A stretch of 40,938 bases of DNA from Halovivax sp. (GCA_007119345.1 SKPV01000195.1:1-40938), one strand, 5' to 3'. Shown: positions 19,753 through 27,206, numbered from the stretch's first letter. Program-made: numbers and translations. Notes: generated from the sequence alone by a model not told the origin.

Positions 19753-21420
19753 CTATCGATCCACCTCCCCGAGGACGATGTCCAGGCTGCCGAGCGAGGC
19801 GATCAGGTCGGGGATGTACTCGTCCTCGACCATCCGTTCGAGCGCCGAGAGGTTGTGGAAACACGGGCTGCGGATCTTGAACCGGGCCGGCTTCTGCGTG
19901 CCGTCCGAGCGGATGTAGATTCCGAGCTCGCCTTTCGCGCCCTCGACGGCGCGGTAGGTCTCGGCGTCCGCGTCCGGCTTCAGCGTCCGGGGCACGTTGC
20001 TCTGGATCTCCCGCTCGTCTTCCGGCCACTCCTCGAGGAGGTCGAGACACTGTTCGATGATCCGGGCCGATTGCTCTACTTCCTGCATCCGGACGAGGAC
20101 GCGGCTGTAGTTGTCACAGCCGTCCATCGTGACGACGTCCCACTCGAGTTCCGGGTAGTAGCCGTAGGGATCGTCGCGTCGCAAGTCGTAGTCGATGCCC
20201 GAGCCCCGCGCCACCGGGCCCGTACAGCCGTACTGTTTCGCGTCCCACGGTTCGAGGATCCCCGTGTCGACGCAGCGGATCTGGAAGATCTCGTTGGTCA
20301 CCAGCAGGTCCTCGTACTCGTCGATCTTCGCCGGCAGCTCGTCGAGGAAGTTCCGGCTCTTCTCGAAGAACTCCTCGCGGGGTTCGGGCAGGTCCCAGGC
20401 GACGCCGCCCAGCCGGAAGTAGTTGAACATGAGCCGCTGGCCGGTGAGGTCCTCCAGGATGTCCTGGACGACCTCGCGGTCGCGGAACGCGTACTGGAAG
20501 ACGGCGGTGAAGTCGCCGAAGACGTCCAGGGCGAAGGTACCGAGCGCGAGGAAGTGACTCGCGATCCGGCAGAGTTCGGCGCCCATGGTTCGCAGGACCT
20601 GGGCGTACTCGGGAACCTCGATGTCCGCCAAGTCCTCCGCCGCGCGGGCGTAGGCCCACTCGTTGAGCAGCCCCGCCGAGACGTAGTCCCACCGGTCCGG
20701 GTAGGGCATGATCTGGTGGCGGTAGGTGCCCTGCTGGCACATCTGCTCCTCACAGCGGTGGAGGTAGCCGACGTCCGGATCGACGTCGACGACCTGCTCG
20801 CCGTCCAGCACCGCCTTGATGTGGAGCACGCCGTGGGTCGCCGGGTGGTGTGGGCCGATGTTGAGGAACATCGTCTCCGACTCCGCGTCGTGCTCGTCGG
20901 GCTGGATCGGATTCTCGTGTTCGGAAAAGCGGACGATCTGGGGCTTGTCCTGGTCGTAATCCAGCGAGAGCGGGTGGCCCTGCCAGGTCTCGGGCAGGAG
21001 GATCCGGCGCGGGTCGGGGTGACCCTCGTACTCGATCCCGACGAGGTCGTAGGCCTCCCGCTCGTGCCAGTCGGCGGTCCGGAAGGCCGGCTCGACCGAC
21101 TCGCTCACGGGCTCGTCGACCGACGTCGGCACGACGATCGACACCTCCTGGGTGGGGTCGGCGTACTTCTTGAGGTGGTAGATCGACTCGTACCGGTCCG
21201 CGTACTGTTGGGCGGTCAGACACGAGAGGTGATCGAAGCCCAGCTCGTCTCGCAGGTCCACGACGACGTCCCTGACGTCGTCCGGCCGGATCACGAATCC
21301 GGGCGCGTTCAGGTGGTCGTCGCGAGCGAGCGCCCGCTCGCCCAGCACGGTCTCGAGGTCGGCTTCGGTGACCGACTCGTCGCCGGCGTCCGCCGGATCG
21401 AGTTCCGATCCCGCGCTCAT
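19753..21420 (-). CDS. nuoCD: Complex-I-like quinone oxidoreductase, fused subunits C and D
   Basis: A 555-residue fusion. Residues up to about 165 are the NuoC (30 kDa) domain with EREAYDLVGIEYEGHPDPRR. After a short linker the NuoD (49 kDa) domain begins at MFLNIGPHHPATHG; the histidine of HPATHG is next to the quinone site. It forms the quinone-reducing connection with NuoB. ATG at 21420 overlaps the nuoB stop by ATGA. CD fusions are usual in haloarchaea. Confidence 0.96.
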   Translation of the reverse strand: MSAGSELDPADAGDESVTEADLETVLGERALARDDHLNAPGFVIRPDDVRDVVVDLRDELGFDHLSCLTAQQYADRYESIYHLKKYADPTQEVSIVVPTSVDEPVSESVEPAFRTADWHEREAYDLVGIEYEGHPDPRRILLPETWQGHPLSLDYDQDKPQIVRFSEHENPIQPDEHDAESETMFLNIGPHHPATHGVLHIKAVLDGEQVVDVDPDVGYLHRCEEQMCQQGTYRHQIMPYPDRWDYVSAGLLNEWAYARAAEDLADIEVPEYAQVLRTMGAELCRIASHFLALGTFALDVFGDFTAVFQYAFRDREVVQDILEDLTGQRLMFNYFRLGGVAWDLPEPREEFFEKSRNFLDELPAKIDEYEDLLVTNEIFQIRCVDTGILEPWDAKQYGCTGPVARGSGIDYDLRRDDPYGYYPELEWDVVTMDGCDNYSRVLVRMQEVEQSARIIEQCLDLLEEWPEDEREIQSNVPRTLKPDADAETYRAVEGAKGELGIYIRSDGTQKPARFKIRSPCFHNLSALERMVEDEYIPDLIASLGSLDIVLGEVDR

Positions 21421-22121
21421 GGCGAATCAGCCCAGTTGTACCGCATGACGAGGTCGTCTTCGTCGATCTCGTCGGCCAGTTTCTGTACCAGTTCGTCCCG
21501 CGGCAGGTCGCCGAACTCCTCCAGTTCGTAGGGCTTGACGACGACCGGCGAGGACTCGCCGTTCTTGATCTGCTCTTGCAGTTTCAGGACGCCGTAGATC
21601 AGCGCTTCGGGTCGGGGCGGGCAGCCGGGAACGTGGATGTCGACGGGAATGATCTCTTCGGCGCCCTTGACGACGTTGTAGCCCTCCTGGAACGGGCCGC
21701 CGGAGATCGTACACGACCCCATCCCGACGACGAACTTGGGTTCGGGCATCTGGTCGTAGACGCGCTTCATGCGCGGCCCGAACTTGGAGACGATCGTCCC
21801 CGGGACGATGATGACGTCCGCCTGGCGCGGCGACGCTCGCGGGACGCCGGCGCCGAAGCGGTCCAGGTCGTGCTTGATCGCGTAGGTGTGGATCATCTCG
21901 ATGCTGCAACAGGCGATTCCGAACTGCAGCATGAACATCGAGTTGCCCCGGACCCAGTTCATGAACTCGTCGAACTTGGTCAGGATGAACGGGGTCGAGC
22001 CGAACGCCTCCCGCAGCTTCGAGTTCATCCGGTCGTCGACGCCCGCGCCCATCCTCGCGTCGCGCGTGTCCGTCGACGGCGCTGTACTCTCGTAGATCTC
22101 TTGTCGTGGTTCGTTGCTCAT
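21417..22121 (-). CDS. nuoB: Complex-I-like quinone oxidoreductase, subunit B (cluster N2)
   Basis: A 234-residue protein with the N2 cluster ligands Cys71-Cys72 (GIACCSIE), Cys137 (GSCTISGGPF) and Cys167 (PGCPPRPE). It reduces quinone together with NuoD. A 40-residue hydrophilic N-terminus precedes the fold. ATG at 22121 overlaps the nuoA stop (ATGA). The longer frame upstream only reflects the nuoA gene read in another phase. Confidence 0.96.
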   Translation of the reverse strand: MSNEPRQEIYESTAPSTDTRDARMGAGVDDRMNSKLREAFGSTPFILTKFDEFMNWVRGNSMFMLQFGIACCSIEMIHTYAIKHDLDRFGAGVPRASPRQADVIIVPGTIVSKFGPRMKRVYDQMPEPKFVVGMGSCTISGGPFQEGYNVVKGAEEIIPVDIHVPGCPPRPEALIYGVLKLQEQIKNGESSPVVVKPYELEEFGDLPRDELVQKLADEIDEDDLVMRYNWADSP

Positions 22122-22522
22122 TGACGATCGGCCTCCGGGTCGACTCGGGGGCTCTTGGCCCACCGGACGGCGCCCTTGCGCCAGGCCCACGCGAGTCCGA
22201 CGAGGAGGATGCCGACGAACAGGAGCATCGGGCCGAGCGCGCGGACGATGCCGTACTCGTCCAGGGCATCCAGGTACGTGACCGCCCACGGGAACAGCAG
22301 GACGGTCTCGATGTCGAAGACGACGAAGAGGAGGGCGACCATGTAGTACTGGATGTTAAAGCGGATGCGCGTCCCGCCCGTCGGGACCTCCCCACTCTCG
22401 TAGGTGGCGCGTTTACTCGTTTCGGGTACGCTCGGTCGCAGCAGGTACGACACGGCCATCATCCCCAGCGGGATGCCGACCGCGACGAGACCGAGCGCCC
22501 CAATCGCTATCCAATCGTTCAT
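22118..22522 (-). CDS. nuoA: Complex-I-like quinone oxidoreductase, subunit A
   Basis: A 134-residue, three-helix subunit with FDIETVLLFPWAVTY, the acidic second-helix motif of NuoA, and the variable loop KRATYESGEVPTGG that contacts the quinone chamber. It lacks the loop cysteine used in mitochondrial homologues. It leads the operon. A start ten codons earlier (22552) would lie at the edge of the TATA element TTATATG (22554-22560), so the ATG at 22522, with a leader of about 8 nt, is preferred. Confidence 0.93.
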   Translation of the reverse strand: MNDWIAIGALGLVAVGIPLGMMAVSYLLRPSVPETSKRATYESGEVPTGGTRIRFNIQYYMVALLFVVFDIETVLLFPWAVTYLDALDEYGIVRALGPMLLFVGILLVGLAWAWRKGAVRWAKSPRVDPEADRQ

Positions 22523-22553
22523 CTCGGTAACGTGCGGGGGTTCGAAACGCACC

Positions 22554-22560
22554 CATATAA
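22554..22560 (-). promoter_or_regulatory. TATA element proximal to nuoA
   Basis: TTATATG on the minus strand is centred about 35 nt before the nuoA ATG, predicting transcription near 22530 and a leader of about 8 nt. Confidence 0.65.
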
Positions 22561-22623
22561 GGGTTGATTCTTCGGTTTTCGCCGAAATCCGGCCGCCTGC
22601 GGCGGGACTGGACCGATCCGTCG

Positions 22624-22648
22624 TTATAAATGGTCCCGAATATTCGGG
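22624..22648 (-). promoter_or_regulatory. Second upstream TATA with an adjoining perfect palindrome
   Basis: Read towards nuoA, the perfect 14-nt palindrome CCCGAATATTCGGG (22635-22648) is followed after 3 nt by ATTTATAA (22624-22631). The palindrome therefore covers the BRE/activator position of a second promoter for the nuo operon, about 65 nt above the proximal one. TATAAA reads acceptably in both directions, but the first plus-strand gene is 2.6 kb away, so nuo is the likely target. Confidence 0.5.
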
Positions 22649-22733
22649 TCGAGCGACGACAGATCAGGGGATGATTCACTCGTCGATGGATGAACGTCTC
22701 TTCGGCCTGCGGCCGTCGCTCGGCGGACGGAGG

Positions 22734-22767
22734 GATCGGTCACTCCGCTCGATCGGTCACTCCCGCC
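22734..22767. repeat. Two tandem 17-nt copies spanning the purE stop codon
   Basis: GATCGGTCACTCC begins both copies (22734-22750 and 22751-22767). The purE stop (22757-22759) lies inside the second copy, so the repeat both ends the gene and starts the intergenic region. Confidence 0.6.
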
Positions 22768-23395
22768 CGTCCAAAAACGCGCGAGTGCCCCCGTCGTGGA
22801 GCGCTCGGGAGACGTCGCCGACCTCGTCCCGCAGCCGCTCGTGGTAGTCGACGAGTCGAGCGCGAAGCTCCTCGTGCTTCCTGGCCAGGATCTGGACGGC
22901 CGAGAGCGCCGCGTTGAACGACTTGCCGGCGTCGACGGCGACGATCGGCGCGCCCGTCGGCATTCCGATGACGCTGTCGACGGACTTCTCCTGAACCGGC
23001 ACGCCGATGACGGGCAGCGGATAGGCGATCGACGCCGTCATGTTCGGCAGGTCGGCGGACTTCCCGCCCGCGCCCGCGATGATCACCTCGATTCCGCGGT
23101 CCTCGGCGGTCTCCGCGTACGCGGCCATCAGATCCGGGGTCCGGTGGGCCGAGGTGACGTAGGTCTCGAAGGTGAACCGGGCCTCGGGCGGCGACTCGAA
23201 GTCGGTCTGTTCCGCGAACCCGAGCTCGTCGACCAGGGCGTCGTAGGCGCCCCGGCGGCGACCGCCGGTCATCATGACCTCGAGGTCGGAGTCGCTGCCC
23301 ATGACGATCCCGACGTCGGGGGTCTCCTCGGGCGGTCTGTCCTGGTCGGCCTGGCGGCGCAACCTGTCGATCAGGTCCGCGACTGCGTCGGTCAT
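22757..23395 (-). CDS. purE: N5-carboxyaminoimidazole ribonucleotide mutase
   Basis: A 212-residue class I PurE. GIVMGSDSD, VTSAHRTPD, IIAGAGGKSADLPNM and PVIGVPVQ form the active site that rearranges N5-CAIR to CAIR in purine synthesis. The segment between GSDSD and SAHRTP is longer than in bacterial PurE, as in haloarchaea generally, but here also includes the run TGGRRRG encoded by a GC palindrome (23252-23268). ATG at 23395 is preferred; upstream codons are arginine-rich. PurK, which makes its substrate, lies 0.5 kb upstream on the same strand, separated by a small gene. Confidence 0.94.
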   Translation of the reverse strand: MTDAVADLIDRLRRQADQDRPPEETPDVGIVMGSDSDLEVMMTGGRRRGAYDALVDELGFAEQTDFESPPEARFTFETYVTSAHRTPDLMAAYAETAEDRGIEVIIAGAGGKSADLPNMTASIAYPLPVIGVPVQEKSVDSVIGMPTGAPIVAVDAGKSFNAALSAVQILARKHEELRARLVDYHERLRDEVGDVSRALHDGGTRAFLDGRE

Positions 23396-23445
23396 GCCCG
23401 TCGCTTCCGTCGCGGAGGCAATGAAAGGCGTTGATTCGTCCCGGC

Positions 23446-23757
23446 TCAGCGCGATCCCTTGCATCCGCCGCGCAACCGGCTGCACGCCGATCGTCGCGTC
23501 CGGAGGCAGAGATCCGTCCCTTCGTATTCCTCGGCCAGCACGTCCTCGAGGAGGTCGATCTCGCGCTGGCCGAAGCCGTCGTTCGCGAGGAAGTACGGGA
23601 CGAGGTGGTCCTCGCCGACCCGTCGGCCGCACAGTCCCTCCGCTCTGAGCCGCTTCACCGCGTCCCGAATTTCGGCTTCGGTCGGTTCCCGTTCGAGGTC
23701 GATCCGCGATCCTCGGCCGCTCGACAACCGGTCGACGACGGCGGTGGCATCCATCAT
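23446..23757 (-). CDS. Small protein of unknown function between purE and purK
   Basis: A 103-residue frame that I do not recognise. The first 80 residues look like a real haloarchaeal protein: acidic, with a helix-rich, possibly winged-helix-like stretch (EPTEAEIRDAVKRLRAEG, then VGEDHLVPYFLAND, then REIDLLEDVLAEEYEG). The tail (LCLRTRRSACSRLRGG) is basic with three cysteines and unlike the rest. A clear TATA (ACTATACAT, 23781-23789) lies about 28 nt before the ATG at 23757, as for a leaderless message; the ATG at 23754 is the alternative. Its position in the purine cluster does not prove a role there. Confidence 0.6.
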   Translation of the reverse strand: MMDATAVVDRLSSGRGSRIDLEREPTEAEIRDAVKRLRAEGLCGRRVGEDHLVPYFLANDGFGQREIDLLEDVLAEEYEGTDLCLRTRRSACSRLRGGCKGSR

Positions 23758-23780
23758 GTCCCCGTGTATCGTGGCTCTCT

Positions 23781-23789
23781 ATGTATAGT
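23781..23789 (-). promoter_or_regulatory. TATA element of the small gene
   Basis: ACTATACAT on the minus strand stands about 28 nt before the ATG at 23757 and predicts a leaderless transcript. Confidence 0.6.
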
Positions 23790-23878
23790 CTTTTCCGGGG
23801 TAGCAGCGCTCTTCCCGGCGATTTCGGCCAGAAACGGCTAGCATGTTCGGTTCCGGTCCGGACGTCGTGGCCGCGGTC

Positions 23879-25084
23879 TTACGAGAAGGTGACGACATCA
23901 CGGAGCGAGCGGGCCCGCTCGAGCAGCCCGTCGAGGGACTCGCCCGTCGTCCCGCCCACGGTCACGTGCCCCATCTTTCGCAGCGGACGCGCCTCCGCCT
24001 TGCCGTACCAGTGGAGGTGGGCGCCCGGCTCTTCCAGGAGCCGATCGACGCCGGCGAGCGCGGCGGGCGCGGGCTCGTCGACGTCGGCGAGCAGGTTCGT
24101 CGAGACGGTCGGCCCGCGAAGGTCCGTCGATCCCAGCGGCCAGCCCAGCACCGCCCGGACGTGCTGTTCGAACTGGGAGGAGACGGTCCCCTCGATGGTC
24201 CAGTGGCCGGAGTTGTGGGGTCGCGGTGCGATCTCGTTGAGCAGGATCTCGCCGCCACCTCGCGAGCTGCGCCCGCTCGATCGTTCCGAGTCGCGGGGCG
24301 CCTCGCGCGTTTCGAACAGCTCGATCCCGTACACGCCGCGGCCCTCCATCAGGTCCAGCACGTCCAGGGCGACCTCGCGCGCCCGTTCTCGCACGTCGTC
24401 GCCGGAGCGCGCCGGCGCGACCGTCTCCCGGAGAATCTCTTCCTGGTGGATCGTCTCGGTGACCGGGAACGTCGCCGTCTCGCCGTCGCCCTTGACGGCG
24501 ATCACGGATACCTCGCGCGCGTAGTCGACGAAGGCCTCGACCATCGCCGGTCCGGCGACGGCGTCGAGGGCGCCCTCGGCGTCGTCCGCCGATTCAACGG
24601 GGACGTTCCCGCGGCCGTCGTAGCCGCCGGTGCGGGCCTTCAACATTACGGGTGCGCCGAACTCGTCGATCGCCGCCCGGACGTCGTCGGCGTCGTCGAC
24701 CCCGCGGAACCTGGGGACGGGAATTCCGGCCTCACGGAGTTCGCGCTTCTGGACGAGCTTGTCGTGGATCAGTTCGAGGGTAGCCGGCTTCGGGTGGATG
24801 GGCACGCCCGTCTCTTCTTCGACCCGATCCATCGCGTCCTGATCGGCCAGCTCGATCTCGAAGGTGAGCGCGTCGGCGCGCTCGGCGAGCTCGCGGATCG
24901 CCGCCTCGTCGTCGAAGTCGGCGACGATTTGATCGCGAGCGACGAGCGAGGCCGGACACTCCGGCGTCGGATCGAGCACGATCAGCTCGACGCCCAGCGG
25001 CGACGCCGCTTCCGCGAGCATCCGGCCGAGCTGCCCGCCGCCGACCACGCCCAGCGTCGGTCCCGGCGTTCGGAGCGTCGTCAT
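23879..25084 (-). CDS. purK: 5-(carboxyamino)imidazole ribonucleotide synthase
   Basis: A 401-residue ATP-grasp enzyme that carboxylates AIR with ATP and bicarbonate to N5-CAIR, the substrate of PurE. LGVVGGGQLGRM at the N-terminus, ARTGGYDGRGN in the ATP-grasp domain and NEIAPRPHNSGHWTIEG near residue 285 are PurK signatures. Residues 261-278 (starting EAPRDSERSS) are an arginine/serine/glycine-rich insert between VYGIELFE and EILLNEIAPRP, where relatives have only a few residues. ATG at 25084 has CCTTATGC about 29 nt upstream, so it is probably leaderless. Confidence 0.94.
   Translation of the reverse strand: MTTLRTPGPTLGVVGGGQLGRMLAEAASPLGVELIVLDPTPECPASLVARDQIVADFDDEAAIRELAERADALTFEIELADQDAMDRVEEETGVPIHPKPATLELIHDKLVQKRELREAGIPVPRFRGVDDADDVRAAIDEFGAPVMLKARTGGYDGRGNVPVESADDAEGALDAVAGPAMVEAFVDYAREVSVIAVKGDGETATFPVTETIHQEEILRETVAPARSGDDVRERAREVALDVLDLMEGRGVYGIELFETREAPRDSERSSGRSSRGGGEILLNEIAPRPHNSGHWTIEGTVSSQFEQHVRAVLGWPLGSTDLRGPTVSTNLLADVDEPAPAALAGVDRLLEEPGAHLHWYGKAEARPLRKMGHVTVGGTTGESLDGLLERARSLRDVVTFS
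24251..24304 (-). repeat. In-frame insert in purK, related to the aminotransferase insert
   Basis: Fifty-four bases encode residues 261-278. On the minus strand the element starts GAGGCGCCCCGCGACTCGG and contains the interrupted inverted repeat CGAGC...GCTCG. It aligns at about 73% over the first 30 bases with the insert at 26678-26737, in the same codon phase. Confidence 0.6.
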
Positions 25085-25110
25085 CGGTCGGCGGTTGCGC
25101 GGGCCGGCGC

Positions 25111-25116
25111 ATAAGG
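25111..25116 (-). promoter_or_regulatory. TATA element of purK
   Basis: CCTTAT (within CCTTATGC) is centred about 29 nt before the purK ATG, which suggests a leaderless message. Confidence 0.5.
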
Positions 25117-25247
25117 ATTCGCAAACGCCGCGGCGCGGAACCCGCACGGGTCCGCTCGCCCGGCCGGGAAGCGCCCGATCGGTCGGCGTCGACGCACGGT
25201 TCGCGGATAACGGTACCTCTTTTTACTCCCTCGACCACCGCTGACGT

Positions 25248-25658
25248 ATGACCGCGCTCGGACTGGTGGTCGCGCAGTTCAACCGCCCGATCACCGAGGA
25301 GATGGAGGCGAGCGCCCGCGAGGCGGTCGAGGACGCGGGCGCCGAACTCGTCGAGACGGTCCGCGTCCCCGGCGCCTACGACGCGCCATTGGCCGCCGAC
25401 CGGCTGGCCCGCCGCGCCGAGGTCGACGCCGTGGCCGTGATCGGCGCGATCATCACCGGCGACACCGACCACGACCGGGTCATCGCCGACGCGACGGCCC
25501 GGCGACTCGCCGACGTCTCCCTCGAGCGCGACACCCCCGTCACCCTGGGCGTGATCGGGCCGGGCATGTCGGCTGCGGAGGCCCGCGAACGGACCGGCAA
25601 GGGCGGCGACGCCGTCGAGGGCGCGATCGACCTCGTCGAGGAACTACCCGACCCCTGA
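25248..25658 (+). CDS. ribH: 6,7-dimethyl-8-ribityllumazine synthase
   Basis: A 136-residue protein of lumazine synthase length. AQFNRPITEEM is the substrate-binding start, VPGAYDAPLAADRL binds the ribityl chain, and GAIITGDTDHDRVI carries the catalytic histidine (GDTDH). It condenses ribitylaminouracil with dihydroxybutanone phosphate, the penultimate riboflavin step. The ATG at 25248 has CTTTTTAC (25219-25226) about 25 nt upstream. The aminotransferase follows 38 nt later on the same strand, and the FAD synthase-like gene is 1.6 kb downstream. Confidence 0.93.
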   Translation: MTALGLVVAQFNRPITEEMEASAREAVEDAGAELVETVRVPGAYDAPLAADRLARRAEVDAVAVIGAIITGDTDHDRVIADATARRLADVSLERDTPVTLGVIGPGMSAAEARERTGKGGDAVEGAIDLVEELPDP

Positions 25659-25696
25659 CCACGCCGCACGCGTCGATACCACCGACTACACTCACC

Positions 25697-26887
25697 ATGG
25701 AATTCGCAGACCGCGTCACGAGAGTCGAACCGTCCGCCACGCTCGCGATCTCGGCGCTCGCCTCCGAGCTGGTGGCCGAGGGCGCCGACGTCGTCGACCT
25801 GAGCGTTGGCGAACCGGACTTCCCCACGCCCGAGAACGTGATCGAGGCCGGACAGGCGGCGATGGACGCCGGCCACACCGGCTACACCACCTCCAAGGGA
25901 ATCCCGGAACTCCGGGCGGCCATCGCCGAGAAGCTGCGCGCCGACGGCCTCGATCACGACGCCGACGACGTGATCGTCACGCCGGGCGCCAAGCAGGCGC
26001 TGTACGAGGTCGTCCAGACGCTGGTCGACGACGGGGACGAGGTCGTCCTGCTCGACCCCGCCTGGGTCTCCTACGAGGCGATGGTCAAGCTGGCCGGCGG
26101 CGCGCTCGTCCGCGTCGACCTCTCGCCGTACGAGTTCCGGCTCGAACCCGCCCTCGGCGACCTCGAGAACGTGATCTCCGAGGAGACGGAGCTGCTGATC
26201 GTCAACTCCCCGTCGAACCCCACGGGCGCCGTCTACTCGGACGCGGCCCTCGAGGGCGTCCGCGACCTGGCCGTCGAGCACGACGTGACCGTGATCGCCG
26301 ACGAGATCTACGACGAGATCACCTACGGCACCGAGCCGACGAGCCTCGGCACGTTCGACGGGATGGGCGACCGCACGGTCACCGTCAACGGCTTCTCGAA
26401 GGCTTACTCGATGACCGGCTGGCGGCTCGGCTACTTCGCCGGCCCCGCGGAACTCGTCTCGCAGGCCGGGAAGCTCCACTCTCACTCGGTCTCCTGCGCC
26501 ACGAACTTCGTCCAGCACGCGGGCGTCGAGGCGCTGGGGAACACCGACGACGCCGTCGCGGAGATGGTCGAGGCGTTCCGGGAGCGCCGGGATCTGCTGG
26601 TCGATCTCTTCGCCGACGAGGGCGTCGACGTCCCCGTCCCCGACGGAGCGTTCTACATGATGCTCCCGGTCGAGGGCGAGGCGCGGCGCGCCTCGGGATC
26701 CGCGAGCGGCGGCCAGCCGCGAGTGAGCGACGCGAAGTGGTGTGAAGGCGCCCTCGAGGACGCCCACGTCGCCACGGTCCCCGGGAGCGCGTTCGGCGCG
26801 CCCGGCTACGCCCGCCTCTCCTACGCCGCGAGCGAGGAGCGACTTCGGGAGGGCGTCGAGCGTCTGGCCGACGAAGGCTACCTCTGA
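25697..26887 (+). CDS. Class I PLP-dependent aminotransferase (aspartate-type)
   Basis: A 396-residue fold-type I aminotransferase. SVGEPDFPTP, YTTSKGIPELR, NSPSNPTGAVY, ADEIYDEI and the PLP lysine Lys235 in NGFSKAYSMTGWRLGY are all present, as is the carboxylate arginine region RLSYAASEERL. Amino-acid substrate is uncertain; aspartate/2-oxoglutarate transamination is the family default. Residues 328-347 (starting EARRASGSASGG) are an insert between MLPVEG and WCEGALEDAHVATVPG, where relatives have a short acidic turn. It probably lies on the surface. ATG at 25697 follows ribH by 38 nt with no strong ribosome binding site. Confidence 0.93.
   Translation: MEFADRVTRVEPSATLAISALASELVAEGADVVDLSVGEPDFPTPENVIEAGQAAMDAGHTGYTTSKGIPELRAAIAEKLRADGLDHDADDVIVTPGAKQALYEVVQTLVDDGDEVVLLDPAWVSYEAMVKLAGGALVRVDLSPYEFRLEPALGDLENVISEETELLIVNSPSNPTGAVYSDAALEGVRDLAVEHDVTVIADEIYDEITYGTEPTSLGTFDGMGDRTVTVNGFSKAYSMTGWRLGYFAGPAELVSQAGKLHSHSVSCATNFVQHAGVEALGNTDDAVAEMVEAFRERRDLLVDLFADEGVDVPVPDGAFYMMLPVEGEARRASGSASGGQPRVSDAKWCEGALEDAHVATVPGSAFGAPGYARLSYAASEERLREGVERLADEGYL
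26678..26737 (+). repeat. In-frame palindromic insert in the aminotransferase gene
   Basis: Sixty bases encode residues 328-347. They hold two perfect inverted repeats: GAGGCGCGgCGCGCCTC (26678-26694) and GCGGCcaGCCGC (26709-26720). It is related in sequence and codon phase to the purK insert at 24251-24304. Confidence 0.6.
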
Positions 26888-26896
26888 GCGGGCTGG

Positions 26897-26944
26897 GCGA
26901 TCGGTCGCTGACTGGACTGCGCCGTCGGTCGCTGACGGAACTGC
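26897..26944. repeat. Two tandem 24-nt copies after the aminotransferase
   Basis: Copies at 26897-26920 and 26921-26944 share TCGGTCGCTGAC and end in ACTGC. They begin 10 nt after the stop codon. The consensus resembles the 30-nt unit at 31321-31380 (GGGCGATCG...ACTGCGC). Confidence 0.65.
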
Positions 26945-27059
26945 GCCATCTATTCTGGACGGTACGTCGGGATTCGAGCGGTGCTCGCGTTCTCGCCGCA
27001 CCGGCCCGCGTCGCAGGCGCACCCCCGAGGCATAACTGGTCGCCGCGCGTACGACGAGT

Positions 27060-27206
27060 ATGAGTTACCAGACGACACTCGGGTGGTCGCTCGTCTCCTC
27101 CGGACTGGTCACGCTCTTGCTGAAGCTCCTGCCCTTCGACTCGCTGTGGTGGGGACTCGCGCTGCTCGTCGTCGGGGTGTGGGTGCTGTACGTCAGGCGG
27201 ACGTGA
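27060..27206 (+). CDS. 48-residue membrane protein
   Basis: The frame is MSYQTTLGWSLVSSGLVTLL onwards, ending RRT. Two hydrophobic segments (about residues 8-24 and 29-44) with a KLLPFDSLWW turn and a basic C-terminus suggest a two-helix hairpin in the membrane, with positive residues inside. GCATAACTGG (27030-27039) lies about 26 nt before the ATG, the expected position of a TATA for a leaderless message. I do not know its function. It is too short for routine gene finders and stands alone between the aminotransferase and ribL. Confidence 0.6.
   Translation: MSYQTTLGWSLVSSGLVTLLLKLLPFDSLWWGLALLVVGVWVLYVRRT

Noticed and set aside
22523..22552. Earlier nuoA start
   Set aside because: The ATG at 22552 touches the TATA element, so it could not lie in a transcript from that promoter.
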